The notes under the pieces are model-generated. The model saw nothing but the letters and a program-made list of their open reading frames with translations, searched no databases and was not told the DNA's origin. DNA of 64,000 nucleotides from contig CALBCM010000037.1 in assembly GCA_937927235.1 (NCBI GenBank), positions 1 to 64,000 on the forward strand, in the 5' to 3' direction. A program made the position numbers and the translations under genes. Shown here in pieces: positions 47,282 through 55,109 of the stretch; the first letter of the stretch is position 1, and every line of letters begins with the position of its first letter. This stretch comes from an uncultured Johnsonella sp. (GTDB taxonomy: Bacteria; Bacillota; Clostridia; Lachnospirales; Lachnospiraceae).

Positions 47282-49114
47282 ATGAACAGAACAGCATATA
47301 TATGCAGAGAGTATATTGAAAATCCTCATATTACCCAGAGAGAATTAGCTGCAAAGCTTTCGCTCTCACTCGGACTTATAAACAGGGCAGTGGCAGAGGC
47401 GGTTAAATCCGGTTATTTAATTAAAGATGATAAAAAATATAAGGTAAGCACTGAGGGTCTTACCTTTCTTAATGCATTTAAGGTTGACAATGCGGTAATT
47501 ACAGCTGCCGGCTTCGGCTCCAGATTTGTGCCACTTACCTATGATACCCCTAAGGGACTTCTTAAAGTATTTGGGGAGCCTATGGTAGAACGCCAGATAA
47601 AGCAGCTCCACAGTGCCGGCATCTGTGATATTACGATTGTAGTGGGGTATTTAAAAGAAAAGTTTGATTATTTACAGGATAAATATAAGGTTAAACTGCT
47701 TTACAATCCTGAATACACCACAAAAAATACTCTTGCCACACTGTGGCATGCCAGAGATTTATTTTATGGCAAAAATACTTACCTGCTTGCTTCTGATAAT
47801 TGGCTCAGAAATAATATGTATCATAGCTATGAGCCTGGTGCCTGGTATTCATGCAGCTATATTGCTGGGAAAACCGGAGAATGGTGTCTGGGAATAAATA
47901 AAAAGGGCTATATCAACAAAATAGAGGTGGGCGGTGAAGCGGCTTATGTTATGTACGGTCCCGCTTATCTGAGCCGTGAATTTTCGGAAGTCTTTATCCC
48001 AGAGCTTGAAAAATATTATTATAGAAATGGTACTGAGGATTATTACTGGGAGCAGGTGGCGGCTGATATGATTAACTGCCCCGAAAGATTTTCAGTGAAG
48101 CTTCCCCCGTTTTTTGCCAATAAGCAGCCTGATAAACAGGTGTATGAATTGGAGAATCTTGAGGAGCTGAGGCATTTTGACACTGCATATAAGACCAGCT
48201 CCGACAATATGGCACTGAAGCTTATATCGAAGGTTTTTAAAATAGCTGAAAGTGAAATCAATGATATACGCTGCCTTAAGGCAGGCATGACCAACAATTC
48301 TTTTTTATTCTCAGTAAAAGGGATACATTATATATGCCGTATTCCGGGCATAGGCACGGAGGTGCTTATAAACCGCCGGCAGGAGTATGAGGTTTACAAG
48401 GCTGTAGAGAGGCTCAAACTCTCCGATGAAATAGTGTATATAGACAGCGGCAACGGCTATAAAATTTCAAAATATTATGAAAATTCCAGAAATGCCGATG
48501 CATTTAACTCCGAGGATATGAAAAAATGCATGCAGGTTTTAAGACAGCTTCATAATTCAGGGATTAAGGTCGGTCACAGCTTTGACATAGAAGCTAAAAT
48601 AGAATATTATGAAAGTCTGTGTAAGGACGGCAGTGATATGATATTTGAGGACTATGACAAGGTTAAGGCAAGGATGTGCAAACTGATTTTGAAGCTTAAA
48701 AGCCTTGAAAGACCTTCTGTGCTTGCACATGCCGACAGTGTGGCAGATAATTTTATCTTTATTTCGGATAGCTGCACTGAAACAGACGAAGGCTCAGATT
48801 TGCTGCCTAAGCTGATAGACTGGGAATATGCAGGTATGGCGGACCCCTTAATGGATATAGCAATGTGCTGCATTTATTCGTATTACAGCAAGGAGAAAAG
48901 TGAAGCTCTCCTTGATACCTACCTTGAAAGACAGGCTGAGGCTGAGGAAAGAAATATACTTTACTCTTATATGGCACTCGGCGGATTTTTATGGAGTATC
49001 TGGACAGTGTATAAAACTAAGCATGGCGAATTTTTTGGAGAATATTCTTTAAGGATGTATAGATATGCAAAGGATTATTATGCCGTACTTAAAGAAAATC
49101 AATTTATAAGCTGA
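47282..49114 (+). CDS. Winged helix - LicC-like phosphocholine cytidylyltransferase - LicA-like choline kinase fusion
   Basis: 610 residues in three parts. Residues 1-65 form a winged helix-turn-helix (TQRELAAKLSLSLGLINRAV). Residues about 70-300 are a nucleotidyltransferase (AVITAAGFGSRFVPLT, then PKGLLKVFGEPMVERQIKQL; NTLATLWHARDLF; ASDNWL), close to LicC. Residues about 315-610 are a choline-kinase/APH domain with LKAGMTNNSFLFSV, the catalytic HADSVADNF near 482, and the metal-binding IDWEYAGMADPLMDIA near 510. Together these would phosphorylate choline and couple it to CTP, giving CDP-choline for decoration of a surface polymer. GGAGGAAG precedes the ATG. LicB (uptake) and LicD (transfer) are not in the window. 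Choline as substrate rests on family likeness and on the choline-binding-type proteins next door. Confidence 0.85.
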   Translation: MNRTAYICREYIENPHITQRELAAKLSLSLGLINRAVAEAVKSGYLIKDDKKYKVSTEGLTFLNAFKVDNAVITAAGFGSRFVPLTYDTPKGLLKVFGEPMVERQIKQLHSAGICDITIVVGYLKEKFDYLQDKYKVKLLYNPEYTTKNTLATLWHARDLFYGKNTYLLASDNWLRNNMYHSYEPGAWYSCSYIAGKTGEWCLGINKKGYINKIEVGGEAAYVMYGPAYLSREFSEVFIPELEKYYYRNGTEDYYWEQVAADMINCPERFSVKLPPFFANKQPDKQVYELENLEELRHFDTAYKTSSDNMALKLISKVFKIAESEINDIRCLKAGMTNNSFLFSVKGIHYICRIPGIGTEVLINRRQEYEVYKAVERLKLSDEIVYIDSGNGYKISKYYENSRNADAFNSEDMKKCMQVLRQLHNSGIKVGHSFDIEAKIEYYESLCKDGSDMIFEDYDKVKARMCKLILKLKSLERPSVLAHADSVADNFIFISDSCTETDEGSDLLPKLIDWEYAGMADPLMDIAMCCIYSYYSKEKSEALLDTYLERQAEAEERNILYSYMALGGFLWSIWTVYKTKHGEFFGEYSLRMYRYAKDYYAVLKENQFIS

Positions 49115-49148
49115 TATAAATGAATTAAATTTTGCTTTTGTATTAATT

Positions 49149-49177
49149 TTGTAATAAATTTTTATAATCTGTATACT
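49149..49177 (+). promoter_or_regulatory. Promoter of the repeat protein - GH25 lysozyme pair
   Basis: TTGTAA (49149-49154), 17 bases, TATACT (49172-49177). The leader of about 90 bases contains a small hairpin TGTGTC (49226-49231) / GACACA (49241-49246). Confidence 0.6.
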
Positions 49178-49274
49178 TTTATTAGTGGAAATAGAGTGAT
49201 ATAATGGTATTCCTTAATAAAATAATGTGTCTGTTCTAGTGACACAAGTATGAATATATGAGGAGGGAAACTTC

Positions 49275-50384
49275 ATGAAATTAAAAACCAGACTGCTTAT
49301 AGCAGGTGCAGCTGTTGCAGGTGCACTCGCACTAGTGCCGGCTCATACTTCCTATGCGGCAACCGGCTGGCAGTCTTCTGATGGTAGCTGGATATATATT
49401 GACAGTGACGGAAGCAGACATAAAGGCTGGATTAAAACTACCGACGGATATTATTATATGGACCTTGCCACCGGTCTTATGAGTACAGGCTGGAAAAAAA
49501 TCAACAGCAAATGGTATTTTTTTAAATCCAACGGTCTTATGAATGTAGGCTGGATTAAAGAAGGAGCTAAATGGTATTATAATCTTGATAATGGAACCTT
49601 AGTACAAAACAGCTGGCTGCGTATACAAAATGATTATTATTATATGCGTGGCGCCGGCGAGATGACGGTGGGCTGGCGACAGATTGACAATCATTGGTAT
49701 TACTTTAAGGCTGACGGAAGATGTGCCTTCGGCTGGCTAAAGCTGGAAGATAAGTGGTATTACCTCGCTTCAGACGGAAAGATGCTGACCGGTTGGCAGC
49801 AGATTTCAAATTCATATTACTACCTTGACCCCAAGGGAGTTTTAAGGACAGGCTGGCTCAATGACGGTACCAATAAATACTATATGGAAACCAAGGATGA
49901 GCATAACCTGGGCAAGATGACCTATAACTGGAAAGAAATAGACGGTCACTGGTATTTCTTTAATGCGAGCGGACACATGCAAAAGGGCTGGGTAAAGGCA
50001 AATAATAAATACTATTATCTCAACAGTGACGGTAAGATGGTGGTAAGCCAGTCGCTTACTATAGACAACCATACTTATAATTTTGATGCCAAGGGAGCTG
50101 CCGATGCTACGAGTGTGGGCAATGCACAGGTTTATAATGCCGCTTCAGGTCCCGGGGAGGCTAATGATAATTACAACAGCTCATCAAATAATACAAACAG
50201 GCAGGGGGGAGACAGCAATGCTCCCTCAGGCGGCAGCTCAGGCTCGGCTTCAGACCAAAGCCCGGGCTCAGACCAAAGTCCGGGCTCATCATTTTCAAGC
50301 GGCAACAAAAGCAACAATCCAGGCAGCAGTACTACCAGTAACAGCAATGACTTAAAGGCAGGGCAGACAGGTGGTCCTCAATAA
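49275..50384 (+). CDS. Secreted choline/cell-wall-binding repeat protein
   Basis: 369 residues. A clear signal peptide ends at TSYAA near 29. From there to about 275 run roughly eleven aromatic repeats of about 20 residues (GW...W/YYY...G.M), the CW_binding_1 type that holds choline between aromatic side chains. The last 85 residues are a low-complexity Ser/Gly/Asn/Gln-rich tail with a repeated SDQSPG. No enzymatic domain is present, so it may act as a wall cover or adhesin. AGGAGGGAAACTTC precedes the ATG. The gene overlaps the GH25 gene by 14 bases. Confidence 0.88.
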   Translation: MKLKTRLLIAGAAVAGALALVPAHTSYAATGWQSSDGSWIYIDSDGSRHKGWIKTTDGYYYMDLATGLMSTGWKKINSKWYFFKSNGLMNVGWIKEGAKWYYNLDNGTLVQNSWLRIQNDYYYMRGAGEMTVGWRQIDNHWYYFKADGRCAFGWLKLEDKWYYLASDGKMLTGWQQISNSYYYLDPKGVLRTGWLNDGTNKYYMETKDEHNLGKMTYNWKEIDGHWYFFNASGHMQKGWVKANNKYYYLNSDGKMVVSQSLTIDNHTYNFDAKGAADATSVGNAQVYNAASGPGEANDNYNSSSNNTNRQGGDSNAPSGGSSGSASDQSPGSDQSPGSSFSSGNKSNNPGSSTTSNSNDLKAGQTGGPQ

Positions 50385-52254
50385 AACAAATCGTAAAAAT
50401 AATTTTAAAAGAAGGTGTGCAGGCTTGGGCATGCTTTCTATTCTTGCCGCCGGACTTATAGTTTCTTTTCATTCTTTATTTTTTAAGTCGGATGCAAAGG
50501 AGTGGAGCCGGCAGAGCTCTGGAGTCTATCAGCTGGTTGACGGCACCACTATAAGCGGAGTGGTAGCAAGGGGAATAGATGTTTCTCACTGGCAGGGCAA
50601 GATTGACTGGAAGGCGGTAGCAGCTGATGACGTAAAATTTGTCATGCTTGGTACCAGAAGCCAGGGCAGACCGGACCCTACCTTTGATTATAATGCCAAA
50701 TCGGCTTATAATGAAGGGATTGCTCTGGGAGCCTACATCTATTCCTATGCCACCACTGTAAGTCAGGCGGAGGCTGAAGCTGATTTTGTGCTTAATCTTA
50801 TAAAGGATTATCCCATATCCTATCCTATAGCCTTTGATGCCGAAGACGAACAAACTCTTGGCAAACTCCCTAAATCACAGATTGCCGCAATTATACTTGC
50901 TTTTACAAAGAAGATAAGAGCGGCAGGCTATTATCCTATAATATATGCAAATGACTACTGGATAGCAAGCAAGCTTGATTTAAATGCACTTGCAGGCATA
51001 GACATCTGGGTCGCAAGATATAATAAGAAGCATGCCTATGCCAATCCTGTGATGTGGCAGGCGACTGAAACCGGCAAGGTAAACGGTATTAAAGGCAATG
51101 TTGACATTGATTTTCAGTATAAGGATTTCAGCTCCGTAATTCCCAGGGATATTACCAGGACTATTGCAGGCAAGACCTATACCTATAAAAATTATGTTCT
51201 GCAAACTGATAATTCTAATAAGAATCAAAATAATACTACTAAGCCTTCAAAAGACAATACCACCTCTCCTACCGAGCCTGATAATAATAAAAAGAATACT
51301 CCGGCTCAGGGCTGGAATCTGATTAAAGGCAAGTATTATTATTATACTAATATTACCGGTAGGGCAGTAACCTCATGGTTTAAGGTAGACAATAAGTGGT
51401 ACTTCTTTAATCAGGACGGAGTAATGCAGACCGGCTGGCTTAATAAGGATAATCGCTGGTATTACCTTGAAGCCTCCGGAGCCATGGTGAGCGGCTGGAT
51501 AAAGGTTAATAATATTTATTATTATTTTGATGCTTCCGGGGCAATGGCGACTGGCTGGGTTTCCCATAATTCAATCTGGTACTACCTCGATGATGCCGGG
51601 GCAATGGCGACCGGCTGGCTTAATAAGGATAATTGCTGGTATCTGCTCGCTGACAGTGGAGCAATGACAACCGGCTGGGCAAAGCTTAATAATGTCTATT
51701 ATTATTTTGATAATAACGGAGTAATGAAGACCGGCTGGATTACGCATAATGCAAAGCAGTATTATCTTGGCGATTCAGGAGAGCTGCAGACCGGCTGGCT
51801 TAATAAGGATAACCGCTGGTACCTGCTTGAGGCTGCAAGCGGAATGATGGTGAGCGGCTGGGCAAAGGTTGATAATATCTATTATTATTTTGACAGCTCA
51901 GGAATAATGCAGACCGGCTGGCTCCCCTATGATTCGGCATGGTATTATATGGAAGCTTCGGGAGCAATGGCGACCGGCTACAGGACTATAAACGGCAAGG
52001 GCTATTATTTTGATAATAACGGTATAATGCTGAGCAGTACTAATGTGGTGCATGAAGGCTCGGTATTTGCGGTTGATGCAAACGGAGTAATGAGCAGCAT
52101 TCCTCTAGGCAAATCCTCAAGCCCTGAGGGCACTAGGCTGGGCTCTGAGGAGCTTAATAAGATTAAAGCACCTGAAGACCAAGGCGAGTCTAAGGGGCAA
52201 AACGCCAACAGGCCGAATCCTTCAGAAACCCTTGTTGAAACCAAGCCGAATTAA
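50371..52254 (+). CDS. Secreted GH25 lysozyme with C-terminal choline-binding-type repeats
   Basis: 627 residues from a GTG. The start is uncertain: a TTG at 50425 and an ATG at 50431 are alternatives, but the GTG gives a basic N-region before the hydrophobic segment (about 20-37). The GH25 muramidase domain (about 65-265) shows RGIDVSHWQGKIDW and the catalytic acids in FDAEDE near 154, with WVARYNKKHAYANPVMWQ later. A Asn/Thr/Lys-rich linker is followed by about twelve aromatic 20-residue repeats (about 310-575) and an acidic, Pro-rich tail. The combination resembles choline-dependent lysins such as pneumococcal and phage CPL enzymes, expected to cut wall glycan when docked on phosphocholine. 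It is probably translationally coupled to the previous gene. Confidence 0.9.
   Translation: MVLNKTNRKNNFKRRCAGLGMLSILAAGLIVSFHSLFFKSDAKEWSRQSSGVYQLVDGTTISGVVARGIDVSHWQGKIDWKAVAADDVKFVMLGTRSQGRPDPTFDYNAKSAYNEGIALGAYIYSYATTVSQAEAEADFVLNLIKDYPISYPIAFDAEDEQTLGKLPKSQIAAIILAFTKKIRAAGYYPIIYANDYWIASKLDLNALAGIDIWVARYNKKHAYANPVMWQATETGKVNGIKGNVDIDFQYKDFSSVIPRDITRTIAGKTYTYKNYVLQTDNSNKNQNNTTKPSKDNTTSPTEPDNNKKNTPAQGWNLIKGKYYYYTNITGRAVTSWFKVDNKWYFFNQDGVMQTGWLNKDNRWYYLEASGAMVSGWIKVNNIYYYFDASGAMATGWVSHNSIWYYLDDAGAMATGWLNKDNCWYLLADSGAMTTGWAKLNNVYYYFDNNGVMKTGWITHNAKQYYLGDSGELQTGWLNKDNRWYLLEAASGMMVSGWAKVDNIYYYFDSSGIMQTGWLPYDSAWYYMEASGAMATGYRTINGKGYYFDNNGIMLSSTNVVHEGSVFAVDANGVMSSIPLGKSSSPEGTRLGSEELNKIKAPEDQGESKGQNANRPNPSETLVETKPN
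51431..51970 (+). repeat. Three in-phase 180-bp repeats inside the GH25 gene
   Basis: CCGGCTGGCTTAATAAGGAT recurs at 51431, 51611 and 51791, an exact period of 180 bp (60 residues, three aromatic units). DNA identity at the unit borders is high while the interiors differ. This points to duplication of a three-unit block followed by drift. The third copy gained one extra codon. Confidence 0.8.
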
Positions 52255-52341
52255 AATATGAAGCCGGATAATCTTATTAATAGCGATCGTAATATTTTCG
52301 TAAGAAATTGTATATAGAAAATATATAGCATTTTTTAAAGC

Positions 52342-52357
52342 CTTAGTATATACTAAG
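52342..52357. promoter_or_regulatory. 16-bp perfect palindrome upstream of the 52521 gene
   Basis: CTTAGTATATACTAAG lies 68 bases before the -35 box of the next promoter, in the 266-base gap between the GH25 gene and the 52521 gene. It could be an upstream regulator site. Confidence 0.4.
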
Positions 52358-52424
52358 TACTGTAGTTCAGAGCTGTGATACAAGTGACTTTGATATTTTT
52401 TTTATAATTCAAAGCGAAAACAGG

Positions 52425-52453
52425 TTGAAAAAATTGCCATTAAGTAGTATTAT
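52425..52453 (+). promoter_or_regulatory. Promoter of the abundant surface protein gene
   Basis: TTGAAA (52425-52430), 17 bases, TATTAT (52448-52453), with a leader of about 60 bases. Confidence 0.7.
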
Positions 52454-52520
52454 AGCTTCTAAACGCAATTAGAATTTCAGTTTAAAAAACTCAAATTAAG
52501 AAAAAGGAGAAGCATTGATT

Positions 52521-54107
52521 ATGAGAAAACAGACAAAAATTGCAGCTGTATTTTCAGCAGCAGCACTTCTTGCTATCGGTGCAGCTATGACTTCTTTTGC
52601 AGCTACAGGCTGGCAGGAGGAGAATGGTACATGGGTATATTATAACAGAAGTGGCGATAAAGTAACACGTCAGTGGGTTAAATCAGGAGATAAGTGGTTC
52701 TATCTTAACGATAACGGAGACATGGTGGTAAACGGAATCGTTGATGATAACGGAAGCCTTTTCTACGTTGATCAGAACGGTGTTATGGTAACGAATAAAT
52801 GGGTTGAGGTAGATAACTCGAACGATGACAGCGAGAATGCACCGGCTAAGGTATGGTACTATTTCCAGAGCAACGGTAAGGCATACAAGGCAAACTCAGA
52901 TTCATCAAATACCTCATTTAAGACAATTAACGGCAAGAAATATGCTTTTGATGCAGACGGAAGAATGCTTTTTGGATGGGTAAACAACTCATCTGAGAGA
53001 GTAACCGATGATGAAGGCTGGAAAGAAGCAGATTATTATCTTGGAAATCCGGATGACGGCTCACAGTTCCACAATACCTGGGGCTTAATCCATGTAGTCG
53101 ACAACGGAGAAGACGAGCCTGATCAGGACTACTGGTTCTACTTCGGCTCTAACGGCAAGAAGTATAAGAGACCGGCTGGAAATCAGGATATCTATGAAAA
53201 GACAATTAACGGTAAGAAGTATGCCTTCAATGATTTCGGAAAGATGCTCAGCGAATGGGTAAGATCGGATGCTACACCAGCTACTGCAAGTACTCCATCT
53301 GTAATAGATCCATATAAGAACTTTAGAACTCCTGAAGACGGTGCTAGGTATACAAAGGCATGGTTCAGAGTAACTCCAGATAAGGATGTTAATCAGCAGG
53401 ATTCAAGTGATGGTGACGGTGTTCCTCACTGGTATTATGCTGATGGCAAGGGCAAGCTTTACAACAGCGAAATCAAGAGCATTAACGGTAAGAAGTATGC
53501 ATTTAATGATAAGGGCGAGATGATAGGCGGTCTTGTATACCTTACATTCAGTGGCAATAAGATCACCAATGTTGAAGATCTTGATGACACCTCCAAGATA
53601 GATAACTATACTAAGGTAGGTGCTGGAGCACCAAACGGCTTAGACGGTATTTACTACTTCGGCGAGGAAGATAAGGACGGAGCTCTTAAAACTGGTAATG
53701 TAAATGTTACTGTTGACGGAGAAACCTATGCATTTAAGTTTGCTACCGCTGGCTCTGAAAAGGGCAGAGGCTACTACGGCTATAAAGATAAATCTTACTT
53801 CGTAAACGGACGTAAGATTAAAGCAGACAGTGATGATAAGTACAAAGCATATCTTCTTGATGCTACTACTAAGAATGTATCAGCAGAGCTTAATTCAAGT
53901 GACTTAGTAGATAAGGGTCTCACCTTTAAGAGTGGCAGTCGTACCTATGTAGGTTCAAAATCAGCAATTAGTGGTTATACTTCAGCTGATAAGATTGTAG
54001 TGCTTACCACTTCAGGTGCTGTTGCAAGCGGAACCAAGAAAGATGGCAATGATGTATATCTTGTTATTGAAAAAGGTTACCTTGTAGGTGCTTATATTGA
54101 ACAGTAA
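52521..54107 (+). CDS. Secreted surface protein with cell-wall-binding repeats, probably highly expressed
   Basis: 528 residues from the ATG at 52521, which has AAGGAGA 10 bases upstream; a TTG two codons earlier is too close to the site. The signal peptide ends at SFAA near 28. Residues 30-90 carry classical aromatic repeats (GTWVYYNRSG, DKWFYLNDNG). Residues 90-345 carry longer variant units that each contain INGKKYAF followed by a G.M/L turn. The last 180 residues (about 348-528) are a beta-rich part I do not recognise. Codon choice (many C-ending AAC, TTC, ATC codons and GGT/GGC) is closer to tuf and rpsL than to its neighbours, so it is likely one of the main surface proteins. It is monocistronic, between a promoter and a strong terminator. 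Confidence 0.82.
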   Translation: MRKQTKIAAVFSAAALLAIGAAMTSFAATGWQEENGTWVYYNRSGDKVTRQWVKSGDKWFYLNDNGDMVVNGIVDDNGSLFYVDQNGVMVTNKWVEVDNSNDDSENAPAKVWYYFQSNGKAYKANSDSSNTSFKTINGKKYAFDADGRMLFGWVNNSSERVTDDEGWKEADYYLGNPDDGSQFHNTWGLIHVVDNGEDEPDQDYWFYFGSNGKKYKRPAGNQDIYEKTINGKKYAFNDFGKMLSEWVRSDATPATASTPSVIDPYKNFRTPEDGARYTKAWFRVTPDKDVNQQDSSDGDGVPHWYYADGKGKLYNSEIKSINGKKYAFNDKGEMIGGLVYLTFSGNKITNVEDLDDTSKIDNYTKVGAGAPNGLDGIYYFGEEDKDGALKTGNVNVTVDGETYAFKFATAGSEKGRGYYGYKDKSYFVNGRKIKADSDDKYKAYLLDATTKNVSAELNSSDLVDKGLTFKSGSRTYVGSKSAISGYTSADKIVVLTTSGAVASGTKKDGNDVYLVIEKGYLVGAYIEQ

Positions 54108-54169
54108 TTCCTAGAAACTACAGCTTAAAAAATAAAATAGTTTATCTCGAGATGAAATGCTAATTGCGG

Positions 54170-54197
54170 CAGGGGAGCTTAGGCTCCCCTGTTTTTT
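54170..54197 (+). terminator. Strong terminator after the 52521 gene
   Basis: CAGGGGAGC (54170-54178) and GCTCCCCTG (54183-54191) form a perfect stem followed by six Ts. Confidence 0.9.
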
Positions 54198-54215
54198 AGA
54201 AGGAAAGTATAAATT

Positions 54216-54863
54216 ATGAATAGTGAAAATAATAAAGGCAAACAAGAAAATAAGTCTAAAAATTTGAATAATTCTAAATCCGGCGCTGACGTTAAAAATA
54301 GCAGCTTAGAGCTTACGCCAATCAAGCGATTAAAGCGGGAGCTTGCCTATGAGGGTACCATACTTAAGCTCTATAAGGACTATATTGATGCCAACGGACA
54401 TACTGTAGTCTGGGACTATATTCACCACGACGGTGCAGCGGCAATCATTCCGGTAACTGAGGAGGGTAAAATCATTATGGTGCGTCAGTATAGAAATGCA
54501 CTTGACAGATATACTTTAGAAATTCCTGCCGGCAAGGTTGACAGCCCGGAGGAAGCCAGAAGGCTCTGTGCCTTTAGGGAGCTTGAGGAAGAAACCGGAA
54601 TGAAGGTGGCTGCTCCTGCGGAGCTTGAATTTCTTATAAGCGTAAATACCACGGTAGCTTTTTGCGATGAGGAATTGGACATTTTTATAGCCAGAAATCT
54701 TAAAAAAAGTCATCAAAAGCTTGATGAGGACGAGGTAATCAATACTGAGGAATGGGAGCTTAAGGATTTGCTGGATTTAATCTACAAGGGCGAGCTGCGT
54801 GACGGCAAGACGGTAGCAGGGCTTTGTGCCTATGCGGTAAAACTTGGCAAACAGTATAGTTAA
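54216..54863 (+). CDS. nudF: Nudix hydrolase, ADP-ribose pyrophosphatase type
   Basis: Hydrolyses ADP-ribose or similar nucleotide sugars. 215 residues, with a hydrophilic Asn/Lys-rich extension of about 35 residues before the Nudix fold. The Nudix box is complete: G in AGKVDSP, then E, then RELEEETGM (GX5EX7REUXEEXGU) near 105-130. VRQYRNALDRYTLEIPAGK just before it is typical of the ADP-ribose group. GAAGGAAAG precedes the ATG. The start codon stands 18 bases behind the terminator of the preceding gene, so its promoter is not clear. Confidence 0.9.
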   Translation: MNSENNKGKQENKSKNLNNSKSGADVKNSSLELTPIKRLKRELAYEGTILKLYKDYIDANGHTVVWDYIHHDGAAAIIPVTEEGKIIMVRQYRNALDRYTLEIPAGKVDSPEEARRLCAFRELEEETGMKVAAPAELEFLISVNTTVAFCDEELDIFIARNLKKSHQKLDEDEVINTEEWELKDLLDLIYKGELRDGKTVAGLCAYAVKLGKQYS

Positions 54864-54877
54864 ATCTTTTCGGTGCT

Positions 54878-54918
54878 GAAGTAAAAAGCCCATTGGCTTT
54901 AAACAATTGGCAGTCTAC
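54878..54918 (+). repeat. 41-bp IS200/IS605-type 3' end, copy A
   Basis: GAAGTAAAAAGCCCATTGG then CTTTAAACAATTGGCAGT and CTAC. The hairpin is GCCCATTG (54888-54895) with CAATTGGC (54904-54911), one mismatch. It is colinear with copies B (60363-60403) and C (62844-62884), and is the most decayed (stop codon in the KQE reading). See findings. Confidence 0.7.
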
Positions 54919-55027
54919 TTATGAGAGCTGTTGTAGGATATGCCGGCAAAGCAGCTTAACTTATAAATATAACCGAGAAAAAAACCTTGCAGTCGCTCGT
55001 TGCCTGCTGAAAATTGTATACTTAATA

Positions 55028-55056
55028 TTGCAAAATATAAAGATTTTATGTATAAT
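55028..55056 (+). promoter_or_regulatory. Promoter of hppA
   Basis: TTGCAA (55028-55033), 17 bases, TATAAT (55051-55056). A small hairpin (GTTAC-GGA-GTAAC) follows in the leader of about 50 bases. Confidence 0.72.
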
Positions 55057-55109
55057 ATCACTGTGTTACGGAGTAACCGTATCTAAAATTTTAGGGGAGG
55101 CAAAAGGAA

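Noticed and set aside
50083..50355. 90-codon + frame inside the repeat protein tail
   Set aside because: An Ala/Gln/Thr-rich shadow of the low-complexity Ser/Gly tail in another frame.
51431..51970. Regular repeats considered as a CRISPR array
   Set aside because: The 180-bp periodicity is in frame with a coding repeat domain, and the units are not short direct repeats with unique spacers.
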